DNA of 64,000 nt from Salminus brasiliensis. Its lineage: Eukaryota > Chordata > Actinopteri > Characiformes > Bryconidae. Under the pieces are notes generated by a model. That model was not told the DNA's origin. It did not search any database and worked only from the letters and a program-made list of their open reading frames with translations. The stretch lies in contig NC_132883.1 in NCBI RefSeq assembly GCF_030463535.1, positions 35,089,241 through 35,153,240 on the forward strand, in the 5' to 3' direction. Shown piece after piece: positions 1 to 11,874 of this stretch. A program made the position numbers and the translations under genes. Position 1 is the first letter of the stretch. Each line of letters starts with the position of its first letter.

Positions 1-245
1 GGAGTCCAGCACAGTATGGCGATTTCCTCGCTCAAACGCACAGACTAAACTTGGTAATTAACAGAGCTGATACCTTTACCTATTAGGCTGCTATGTATAC
101 CTATATCCTAATACCTCACTATTGCTGTCGCTTATTGGAGCTCGTAACTAACTGTCCAGGCTGACCTAATCCAGCTGGGCCTTTAGTTCCTCCTCTTCAA
201 CAATTGAACACGCTGTAGCAACACGCTCCACATATTAGTACACAA

Positions 246-662
246 GATGGACAAAAGTATTGGGACACCTGTTCATTCTTTGTTCCTTCTGACATAAAAT
301 TTGATCACATTCAGTGACAAGCATGTTAGTGAGATTAGGATGTTGGATGATCACCACCCTACTCCACCTAATCCCCAACTCCCCAACTTATCTCAAATGT
401 ATGGTATCATTCCAGAGAACACAGTTCCACTGCTCCACAGCTCAATGCTGAGGTTTTTATACCACTCAAGTCCACGCCTGGCATTAGGCATGATACAAAT
501 ATTCATGTTCATGTATGTCTGTTTCAAAGAGTCCTATTTTATTGGCAATATTTCTCTACAGGGACTAGACAAGCTGTGTGTGTGTCAGCAATGGAGGCAA
601 CAAAGTAGCTGAATGCATTCATTAGAAGGGGTGTCCAGAAATATTTGGATATATAGTGTATA
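246..662 (+). mobile_element. Short inverted-repeat DNA element, copy 1 (full length)
   Basis: It starts with GGACAAAAGTATTGGGACACC and ends with GGTGTCCAGAAATATTTGG...TAGTGTA, so the ends are imperfect inverted repeats. Internal landmarks shared by all copies are GATGATCACCACC, CCAGAGAACACAGTTCCA, GCTCAATGCTG and GGCATTAGGCAT. There is no coding capacity. It is a non-autonomous DNA element, plausibly Tc1/mariner-related. Confidence 0.75.
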
Positions 663-954
663 CCCTGGTGAATTTAAAATGTCAGGCGTGGGGGGTTGAT
701 TGTGTGTGTGTGAGCAGTTTAAGAAGACAGTGTAATAAAGAGAGTACAGTAGAGTTTGACAGTGGGTGTAGAAAGATTGTCAGGGTGTGAAAGGAGGAGA
801 GGTTTGACAGTGTTTGTGAAAGAGTTGACTATGAGAGAGATTTGATAGTCAGGGACGGACTGGGACTGAAAAAACAGCCCTGGACCTTGTCCTAAGTAAG
901 GCCCATCACAAATCAGCATGCGTACACACTATACAAGTCAAGGTGTCACATTTA

Positions 955-1165
955 GAGGGCTGTAAGTGGTCCAGTGGTCTAAGGCACTGACACTATGCTG
1001 CCCGCCATCAGCAGCTGGAGCCTGAGAGAGCACAATTGGCTCTCTCTTCCCCCACATGACTGCTAGGCGTGTGCTATTGAGATTTACGTCACCTGAACAT
1101 CATTCTGAACAAGCCATAGTCCTGAGTCATAGTCTGAGATTTTGGTAAACGTTTTCTGAGAGCTC
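955..1165 (+). mobile_element. tRNA-derived SINE-like repeat
   Basis: A pol III A-box-like string TGGTCCAGTGG lies at 967-977, and AGAGCACAATTGGCTCTCTC near 1027-1046. The latter is also present in inverted form in the repeat near 19.25 kb. The B box is degraded. It is not a functional tRNA. Confidence 0.5.
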
Positions 1166-1360
1166 ACATCTCTTGTGGTGGTCAAACTTTTGCATGGTGC
1201 TCCTTTCCTTTTTCACTAGCTAAATATTTGAAAAAAAATACAGCAATCAAGCTCAAAATGTTGAAAAGAATGAGTTGATAAATGTATGCCTCTGACATTT
1301 TGACCTAAAGCGTATTTCTGATTCATTGGCCTAAATAAATTGGTCTAATCTAATAAAAAG

Positions 1361-1392
1361 TCAGAGGGAGAGCGAGAAAGAGATAGTGAGAG

Positions 1393-1437
<45 letters not shown>

Positions 1438-1544
1438 CAGAGGGAGAGAGAGAGAGTGAGAGAGAGCTTGACAGTGAGTGAGAGATAGACAGAGAGAGAA
1501 AGAGAATCAGAGGGAAAGAGAGAGAGAACCAAACAGAGAGAGAT

Positions 1545-1605
<61 letters not shown>

Positions 1606-1614
1606 CATAGGGGG

Positions 1615-1660
<46 letters not shown>

Positions 1661-1848
1661 CATAGGGGGGAGAGAGAGTCAGAGGGAGAGAGAAAAAGGG
1701 CGAGAGAGAGAGAGAATCATAGGGGGAGAGAGAGAGAGAGAGAGAGAATCAGAGGGGGAGAGAGAGAGAAAGCCAGAGGGATAGAGAGAATCAGAGGGAG
1801 AGAGAGAGAGAGAGGGGGGGTGGGGAGACAGAGAGAGAGAGAGACAGG

Positions 1849-1892
<44 letters not shown>

Positions 1893-1964
1893 CATAGGGA
1901 GAAGAGAGAGAGGGAATCAGAGGGGGAGAGAGATAGTCAGAGGGATAGAGAGAATATGAGGGAA

Positions 1965-1996
<32 letters not shown>

Positions 1997-2087
1997 GGAG
2001 GGAGGGAGGGAGACAGTGAGAATCAGAGGGGGAGAGAGAGAGAATCAGAGGGGGAGAGAGATAGTCAGAGGGATAGAGAGAATATGA

Positions 2088-2124
<37 letters not shown>

Positions 2125-2169
2125 AGGGAGACAGAGAGAATCAGAGGGGGAGAGAGAGAGAATCAGAGG

Positions 2170-2224
<55 letters not shown>
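1361..2224 (+). repeat. Large (GA)n polypurine microsatellite/minisatellite
   Basis: About 860 bases are almost purely purine on the plus strand: (GA)n runs interrupted by recurring units such as GAATCAGAGGGGGAGA and GAATCATAGGGGG. Open frames here are repeat translations. It lies directly upstream of the candidate first exon of the phosphatase. Confidence 0.95.
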
Positions 2225-2309
2225 CTAGGCGATGTGTCACTCTTTACTTCATTGGTCAAACAGGATAAACCGGTATCGGAAATCTTTTCGCACTCTGCTT
2301 ACTCTCCTT

Positions 2310-2310
2310 C

Positions 2311-2340
<30 letters not shown>
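2310..2340 (+). repeat. (CA)n microsatellite
   Basis: About 13 CA dinucleotides lie between the polypurine block and the candidate first exon. Confidence 0.85.
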
Positions 2341-2343
<3 letters not shown>

Positions 2344-2404
2344 CAACATTCAAATAGCTCTTTTTTACCCTGCTGCTCGAGGAACTTTACTCACGAAGAT
2401 TGAG
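2330..2404 (+). other. Candidate noncoding first exon of the phosphatase gene
   Basis: A good splice donor (GAG|GTAAGT) follows position 2404, just downstream of the (GA)n block and a short CA repeat. It would suit a 5' UTR exon splicing to the acceptor at 4480. A second possible donor (GAG|GTAAAG) lies near 2580. The transcription start is not determinable here and the 5' limit given is arbitrary. The assignment rests on the donor and position only. Confidence 0.35.
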
Positions 2405-4480
2405 GTAAGTTGTTCTTTTCTTGGCCGTTATCAATGAATTAGCCTGAGAACTTCCGCGGTGATCATCACTGAGCTGCTGAATAGGGCCTCTTATTCCAGC
2501 AGTCTGTTCTGCGTTCAGTCTACAGACGCTGAGCGCCGCATTTCAGGTCTGAGGACTGAGCTCACTGCTGGCTGAGAGGTAAAGAGTTTCTCATGACAAC
2601 AAGGTGGAGAGTTGAGCTGAAGAGTGTGGGTGATCAAATTTAATGACTTTTTCACTGAGTAACAAGCTAAATCTTCCTTCGGCCGACATTAACAGTTGGT
2701 TGGACCTTTTTTCTTAATTAATTGATGTTAAAAATGTCGGGGTTAAATTCGCGAGCTGATTAGGTGGGTGTGTACTGAAAGGACGGGTGTGGAGGGAGCA
2801 GCGCTGATGTTTTTGAGAGGCATAGCTAGTTAGGTATGAAAGCTTGTTGAAACAAGGAGGGCAGCCCAAAACCACACTGAGGTAAAAGTGGTGTCTCTTT
2901 AATTAAATACTCGCTCAGGCAGTGATAAAATCACCTGCCAAAACAGCCTGAGAGCTAACAGGTATGAGACCAGTCTCCTCACCAACTGGATTCCCTACAA
3001 AACTGCAGTGGAAGCAGCTAAACTCTGCATGCAGACTTTTAAAGATAGCTAATGGTGCCTTTAAAAGGTAAGGGTGCTTAAAAACACATTGGTTCCCAAC
3101 AGGAAAAGGTTTAAATGCATGGTTCTTTAGAGAACTGTATATTTGGGAGTGAGATGTGTGAGTGTGAGGAACTCATTGACAGTGTAAAGGACCTCCACAT
3201 AATGTAAAGGTTGGTTTAGGACCTACAAAGTCCCTGAAGTATCAAGCTGGAATAGCAATTTTTAAAATTAAATTCAGTTAAAAATCTACTCCCTCAATTT
3301 TCCCCCTCAAATTGTGAGAAGGAAAAAAATTGTATCAATTAATGGTTCATATCTTAATTTTTTTTTCTTCCTTGATCATGTAGAGGCTCCATAAGAACGA
3401 ATATGTTATGTGAAGGTCCATATTTTCCCACACTCAGAATTTCCAGACCTAGTTCTTTAGAGAACCAAGCCTGAAGGTGACACGCAAAGCACCCTTTCCT
3501 GGCTCTTACTGAAAAGGTAGTGTAGTTTTGTGGTGTTCTCTTTTTGAGATATCTGTGGTCTGAACCAACGCGCTGAAGCTGGAAAGTGAAACATGAGAGC
3601 AACAATGAAACTGTCCATGTGCTGAGCCAGCACAACAGAATGACGTTCAATACAACCGCTTAGCAAGAAGGATTTTCTGACTCTAGCAATAGTGGAACTC
3701 TTTAGTTTTACTCTTTTTACCTTTTTTTTACTCTATATAACCATATATAACAAATATAGAATATATTATATAGTATATGTATATACATGTCCATGCATCT
3801 TCAAAATGGTGACTTTACAGGCAAAACATCCCTAATTTTGAATGGAAGTCAATGTAAAGAAGTTTATTACGTTTATTAAGTGATTTAGAGCATTTCTATT
3901 GGCCCATTCATCCAGACTTAGTGACACAGTGTACAGAAGCAGGTACAGGGTTCAAAGCATTGAAAAAGACAGTGGACAGTAGGGATTACATTACATGGTT
4001 TTCATTGGACTGCAGCGACATATAGTTTATTACTGGTGCCATATTATATACAGCAGGGGTTCCATTATAGGGAAGATTTATTTGGCCAGGCAAAGCGCCA
4101 TTATAGGTTTCTTAACTTACCATGGTTTTGTCTAGCACTGTTAACTTAACTAAAGAACCTTAAAAAAGCTCTTTTAAAGAACGTATGTGGGGATTACGAA
4201 CTAACTGGAATAAAGTTGATTAGTTTCTTCACAAATATGCTTGTGTTTAAATATTGTGATATTATAATTCTCATAAAAGTAATACTAAAAACTAAAAACT
4301 AAAAGTCCATCAGAAAGTTAAATGTAACCAATGCTCCATTAAAGCTTTCGTGCACTGTTGGCTAGATTGGCTTTTCTGGCTGAATTGCGTTGCCTTTCAG
4401 TGAAAGATTGTTTCCTTGAGTTGAGGAGAAATAGGCCTTGGACTTCATACATACAACCTTTTTCCCCTGTTGTCCTACAG

Positions 4481-4633
4481 CGGCCCAGCCTGATGAGGTC
4501 AAGTGGAGATTCTGAAATAAGAACATAAGAACTCCTAGGGTGCAAGGGCAGCATCCAGGCTTTCTAGGACCTGACAGCTTAACACTGAGTGTGCAAACTG
4601 ACAGGAGCCAAGAAGAAGTTACTCTATGATGAG
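4481..4633 (+). other. Exon carrying the 5' UTR end and start codon of the phosphatase
   Basis: It is bounded by a pyrimidine-rich acceptor ending in CAG at 4480 and a GAG|GTAAGA-type donor at 4634. Two tandem ATGs (4626, 4629) lie at the very end. Only eight coding bases precede the intron, and they join exon 5188 in frame. TGA at 4599-4601 closes the frame upstream, which is why the start is placed here. Confidence 0.6.
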
Positions 4634-7600
4634 GTAAGACCCTGTGTGCCTGTGAGTTCCTTGCAGAGGCTGTGAAGGAGCCTCATCAAAACTTGTTTGA
4701 CCAAGTTTTTTATTTCTTGGAAAAAAATTTTGTGAGGAAAATGCAGAAACATACATCATTATATTATTATTAATAATAGTATTAACAATAATACCAATAA
4801 TAATAGCAACAACAACAATAATAATATAGCATTTTGCATTGTTTAGTGTGTCCATTCTTAACCTTTAATACAGAATCATTTTCTCCTTCTCACCATCCAA
4901 GTCATCCCTAACACTTTTAGTAATGTTGAGATCTGTATGCTGGGGAGGTCAATCAGACCCACACTGTGGGAGGATAATCATAAACACCCTGCTTTCATTG
5001 TTTTTTTAAAATATAAAAACGTCTGTTTTTTTCCTTTTATTTAACTTTAACTGATATTCTCATGCAAGTGGATTATTTAATTAGAAAATTAAATTACAGG
5101 TCCAGGTATAAATAAATACAAATAAAAAAAACTATAGTTACATTTCTAATTGTATTTTATTTGTTATAATTATAATTCTGATTGTAGGATAAGGACATAT
5201 TCAAGAGCAGACATTCTGCAGAAGTTCCATGTGCATTGTCAGTCTCTCGCAGCCAACAATGATGCAGGATATCGAAGGGAATTTGAGGTAAGTGTCAGCT
5301 TTTACTTGAACCGTTGCCACCAAAATCTGAACCGGGACTGTTGCAGGTCTTTGTAGATGGGATGTCATCCTGTGATCTTCAAAAAAAAGTGCTAGAATGG
5401 CTTACGCTAGGCGACATGCTTTGGTCAAGTTTCTTCACGTTTCAGACGTCTTACTTCATTTTTTTGAACCATCATTTTTAACAGTGAGCTAAGTAATTAA
5501 GTAAATGTTAACATGATTTCTCACTGACCCCAGATGCACTCGATCAGCCGATGTATGTTCAGTATCCTACATGTGCTTCTTTTAATTCATAATGTGAGAG
5601 CACACATCAGATACCAAACATAACTTGGTTGATTGACTGTAGTCTGTAGTAGCATCTGTAGTCAGCGAACAGTCATGTTCATTTATTGTTTTATATGTAT
5701 ATGTGTGTGTGTGTTTAGGAGCTGAATGACACAGGACAAGGCTTCACATGTAGAGCTGGAGAGTTGGATGCCAATAAAGAAAAAAATAGATACCCATATA
5801 TCTTACCCTGTGAGTTTCCTTCATGTTATCCTCCTCATTAAAACAGGGGCTAAACTCTGGGCTCCATACAGAACCCTATAAGTCATTCCTTCCATTAAAA
5901 GTAATTACTGAGTTGAGCTAAATTAATATAATGATAATGATAGAATGATATAGTGGCACTTATTGGGGACCTGAAGCTTAATGGTGGTTAACAAAGATGT
6001 GATTATTGGGGACCTGAAGCTTAATGGTGGTTAACAAAGATGTGACACAGATTGATTATAATCAAACTATGCTGCTGGTTATTTGACCACTAGCCAGTCA
6101 CTAAACATCCAATGCCAACATTCCCCACCAACACACATATACCACCTGATGACTTCTGATGTGTCTGTGACCTGTTGTCTTGCAGATGACCACTGCAGGG
6201 TTAAGCTCTCTCTGCTGAAGTCTCAGCCACACTCAGACTACATCAACGCTAGCTTTGTGCCCGTGAGTACAGCAAGGAAGAGGTATAGCATAGTTCATTA
6301 TTTAGTCAGTAAATTATCTTGTCTGTGAGTCTCTTAGTCCCAATGATATTAACAGCCAGTCTGTCAGTGCCACAGTCAGACCATGAGGAAGTAATAACTA
6401 ATAATCAAAATCCATACAATGCTAATTAATTGGCTCAGGCCTATTGGGAAATATGGACTGTCTGGACCCTGTGGACTAAATCTAGAACTTCTAGGCCTCT
6501 GATTTGCCTGATTGAAGGCTATACAGTTTGCAGTGGAATTATGTACATTAACAAAATATAAATGGATAATTAAGTAATTTCAGGATTATGTCAGATGGTG
6601 ACCGGCACATAGGTGTAGGTTGGGCGTCTCACACCACCTGGAGAGGTGCAGACTGATGTAAAATGTACAGAATGAATATAGTCAATTAGAGTAAGGTGTG
6701 TGAATACCCGAGTAGCACATCTCAGTCAGCAAAAAGGAATTTGGGTTAGGCTAGGTCCAGCCGGTTGACTTAAGCAAATCATTGCTGTCATATCAAATGC
6801 AATATATCAAATGGAATGCAATTCCATTTTTCCTTTTAAAAAGTGCTATAAATGTCAGCTACATCCTACCAGACAGGGACAAAAGTACTGAAACACCTGC
6901 AAATGTATTGTTTGTTCTAAAAATCAGGGCTTTTAAAAACAGTCTATCCTGCTGTTTTGGAGTATGTGCCTCGACTGTCTGGGGAAGCCTTTCTACTACA
7001 TTTTAGAGCACTGCTGTGAGGATTTGATTGCATTCATTGACAAGACCATTAGTGAGGTCAGGATGTTGGATGATCACCACTCCACCTCATCTCCAACTCC
7101 CTAACATATCCTAAAAGTATTGGATGGGGCACCACTATCATGCTCTATAGCTCAATGCTGGGAGGCTTTTTGCCTCTCTAGGCCACGCCTGGCATTAGGC
7201 ATGGTGCCAATAGGTTCATGTTTATCAGTGTATGTGTGTGTGTGTGTGTGTGTGTGTATGTAAAGGGTGGCTGCTCCGAACAGGACTTCATCTGTACCCA
7301 AGCCCCTTTACGGTCAACCATGGCTGATTTCTGGCGGATGGTCTGGGAGCAAAATGTCCAAGTCATTGTCATGGTGACGGGGCTGAGAGAACGCGACAAG
7401 GTACCCCCAAAGCTGTAAAAACACACAACGATGCAGTTACAGTTACTGCCAGAAAAAAATTTAAAACTGTTTAACTCAGTAAGTGTGTGTTGCCTTGAAA
7501 GCACTATATACCATACAACATACAAATTAAGTCCAATTATCAGTAGTACAAATGTGTTGTTTTCAGTAAAGTTATTGATATATGTGTGTTATTAGAGCAC

Positions 7601-10600
7601 AGGTTTGGTTGTTACCTTCAGCCACTGTATGGATTAGTTCAGTTCCACCAGCAACTCATCTGGTTTACTTTATTAAAGAATTGATAAGACAAGCTAGGTG
7701 CTTAATGGAAACCAAATACTGGGCTACCTTGGGGATAGCTTTGGAAATGGTTAAGCTAAGACACTTACACATTCATCCCATGTGTGTTTAATTATTCTAA
7801 TGTTGGTGTTTGTTTTTTAACAATTTGAATAAACACCTTAATGGAAAGCTCTCAGTCCCATTAGAAGTGACTCAGTGAAATTCATTAAGCCGGTTTGCAC
7901 CTGCCATTACCATGTATTTCATATCCGGATAGTATCAGGATATACTTTGGCTGGATTTTGTTTACACTGGTCATTAAAATGTCTCCCCAGTGTGACAAGA
8001 TAAGATCCGATTTTATTTTCCAGTGTAAAAAGCACACCAACCACATACACCTTTTTACTTCCTGTAATTGATGCTTTCTCACCATGGTGGTCTGGTTTGG
8101 GAGAGCGTTAATGGTTTGGAGGAAAGGTTGGGGTTCCAAAACGCAGTGGAATAAAAGATGTGCATAGGTGCGCACAATACTCTAATCGCTCCTTTAGAAA
8201 ATGTGATGGACTGTTCAAGCAGCAAGGGAACACACTCTGCAATACTGCCATCTGCTATGGTTGATCATATATAGATAAATGAGCATGAATGTGCACACAC
8301 TCGCCACACACTTACCTCACACAGAGCGAGCAAGGGAGAAACCAGTATACAAAACAGTAATAATTACTCTCGTTTTGTTTGTTTTTTTCAACACTTCCAG
8401 ATGCGGTTTGGGTGATCTGGTTGTAATTCTGGTTGTGTTTACACCTGGCTTTTCATGTGGTTAAGAGAAAACTGAACATGATTCAAAACTAATGTACATT
8501 TTAATTGACAATTAACAGAAATTCAGGTTAATGCAAAGTGTAAACTTATGTCCCCCTAATGCCTCAGTAATCATATATCTGAGGCCTGCAAAAGCTAACA
8601 GCTAATGTTCTGGCTGTATTTCTGTACTGTACTGTTCTATACTGTTCTATATGAGAATAAATGCCAGCTTTCTACAATTCAGCAATTATCAGCAGTTAAT
8701 TTTAAGTATATGTATTGGTTTGTTCTCTTGTGTGTGCCTTCCAGATTATGTGTAATCAGTACTGGCCCCCTGAGAGAGGCACAGGCTGTTATGGTGCAGT
8801 TGAAGTCACCACAATATCCTGTCACCGTGGGCCAGACTACTACATCACAACCCTCCACTTGCGACAGGTGAGCTACACATAACGACTTACAGTGCAGATA
8901 AAAGCTGTTTTCATGGGTCTACATCATTTGCATAACTGTGTGTGTTTTAGCATGGCTGTCCCACAGAGCGGCGTGTAACGCATTATCAGTATCCCGGCTG
9001 GCCTGATCAAGGTGTTCCAAAGGACCCTGTCTCTCTTTGTGCCTTCACGGAACATGTCAGGAAGCACCTGGACAACGTCTCACACCTTCGACCCACAGTG
9101 GTGCACTGCAGGTATGATTGCACATCAACTAATTTGTGCAAAATAAAATAATGCTTGTTCCAATTGGCATCTTCTTGGTACAGGGCTATATGAAGGAATT
9201 TATTTGTCTTTCTTTACCACAGTCTTATCGAGTCATTTCCAGAAGATCTATAAACCTCCTATAAAAAATATGTAAAGTCTCAAAGGACAAATCTTCAATA
9301 TCATCAATCATCAATATAAGGATAATTTCCCCTTTTCCACTGTTATTTAATTTCTAATCACTGCAACTACGGATACCGTAGCAAATGTTTGTGGACGCTT
9401 TTTCTAATGAATGCATTTGGCTGCTTTAAATTGCCCCTATTACTGACACAAACATCCAAAAGCACTTGTCTAGTCCCTGTAGCACATGTCTAGTCCCATT
9501 GCCAATGAAATAGGGCTCTCTGGAGCAGATAAAGATAAATCTGTTGGCACCATTCCCAAAGCCAGGCAATAGGTGGGCTAGTGGGTTGTAAAGCAGAAAA
9601 AATGTGTTTTCTGGAATGATGGTGCTCCATCCAATGCTTTTGGGATAAGTTGGCAATCTCAGCCTAACATTTATGTCGCTGATTGCAACCAAATGCTTCC
9701 CAGAAGTGCTCCAAAATCCAGTAGAAAGCCTTCTCTAGAGAGGCAGTTACTCCAACAACACAGGATGAACTCTTTTTTAAATACCCTTCAGAAGAAACAG
9801 TAAATCAGCAGGTGTCCTAATACTTTTGTCCATACAGTGTATCTAGCAACCAACTACCATATTAACTGCCCAGCAATGCCCTAGCAACCACTTTGGATAT
9901 CATATCAACTGCCTAGCAACACAAAACACTCTTTTTGACTCTCCACAATGAGAAACGTGAGGCCCATACACTGAATACTGCTAGTACCCCAAATGGGACA
10001 GGATCTCATTTCAGACAGTGTAAGGATGTAACAAATCTTACTGACACTACTCTTCTTCTGTGTGTGTGTGTGTGTGTGTGTGTGCAAGCAGTGCAGGAGT
10101 GGGCCGCTCTGGTACTTTTGTGGCATTGCTCTGGTTGATGCAGCTCTGTGTACGGGGCATTCCTCCTGATGTACGCCTGACAGTCCAAGATCTGCGCAAA
10201 CGCAGAGTACTGATGGTGCAAACTCTGGTGAGACAGCTTACCTCCTACACACAGTGCATTGCTGTGCTTTAGCCTCTACACAGACAGGTTACACATGAAA
10301 GACAATAATATACAAATAAAAGGAAATAATACAAAGTGTTTTTAGCTTCAGCCTGACTGAATATAGGTTCTACAGTCTCTGGGACTGTACTGGAGGAATG
10401 GCACCATTGATGGTGGTAGAGTGTATTCTGAAATGTCCAACAGTTGTTCAGTTGTGTTAAAGTCTTGGCAGCTGTGAAGACTATAGCATATGATTTAAAT
10501 GTTTTTCATACCTCAATTTGTTAGCGACACCTTGTTCCCCATGAGCGATAATTTCATCCTGTAAGCATTGAGATGATAAAGGTCATCAGCCAGAATTTAT

Positions 10601-11058
10601 GCAGTGACCCCTCACTTTATGGAAACAAGTAAACCTGATCACATGCCAGTGTCAGTGCATGCTACAGTCACTCACTGAAGAGACATACTATGCCACATTC
10701 ATTATGTCTCTCTACTTAATATTTTTTTAAAGCAGCATTATGTGAGAATTTATATTATTTGCTCATGGGCTCCCCTACTGGTCGAGAGTGTAATTAGTTG
10801 CAGAGAAGACAAATTGCTCTTTGAGCTCCCTCACTTGTTGAACAGATGTATAGAGATACAGAACTGGCATCTAATGGGAAAGAACCATGTACACTTTGGC
10901 AAAAATGCAATATGTTAAAAATGCTCACAGATTGTTTTCTTTTTTAAAAATGACATTTTCCATGATAGGGGCCCTTTTATGGGTCCGTCACCTGTATCAT
11001 ATTGCATTCATGTAAATGCTGTGTGCCTTCTTGAATAGGTTATTTTAAGTTTGGGAGA

Positions 11059-11129
<71 letters not shown>

Positions 11130-11796
11130 AGCAATACATACTTGTGCATCAGTGTCTTCTTAACTGGCTGGGTGGAGACATATTTAGACCAAGGTGAGAA
11201 TCAATCCCTCTCTCTTCAACAGTGTTTATATTGATGCATGGGGTGCCACTAGAGATTAATGGATAGTGGGGCTAATGCTGCGTGTGAGTCCCTTAGTCTG
11301 TCTCCATTTCCTGCCTTCTCTCTTTAACTAAATTATGGTAGTTGAGTTCCACCTTATGGCTTTAGATGGGTCAATGCTGTTAATGCATTCAACATGTCTT
11401 GCTGTAAATTTTTTTACTTGACTTCTCTGTTAAAAATCTACTCACTGGAAGATTCAATAACAGCAGGAAGTAAGGCAAAGAGATCAGGAAAAGTTGTAGC
11501 AAACTCATCAATAAAATAGCACTTGCCAGACTATTTTTCTCTTATAAATGACCAACTTACAGCTGGTAAGCACTGTCAACCTGGAAAAAGATTCAGTAGA
11601 GACACCCTATTGTTTAGTCCATGTAATATAACCAGGTCTAAGGTATGACAGTGTTTTTGTGTAGAGGTTAATATGTTCATTTGAAGGTAGACACTGAACA
11701 ATTTGTACTTTCTGAATTAAAAATAGATACTGTACTGAATAACTAGTACTTATTAAACAACTGTGTAATATATATGTGTGTGTATATATATGTATA

Positions 11797-11874
<78 letters not shown>

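Noticed and set aside
1361..2259. Open frames of 64-117 residues made of Arg-Glu or Ser-Leu repeats
   Set aside because: These are translations of the (GA)n/(CT)n block, with no other coding evidence.
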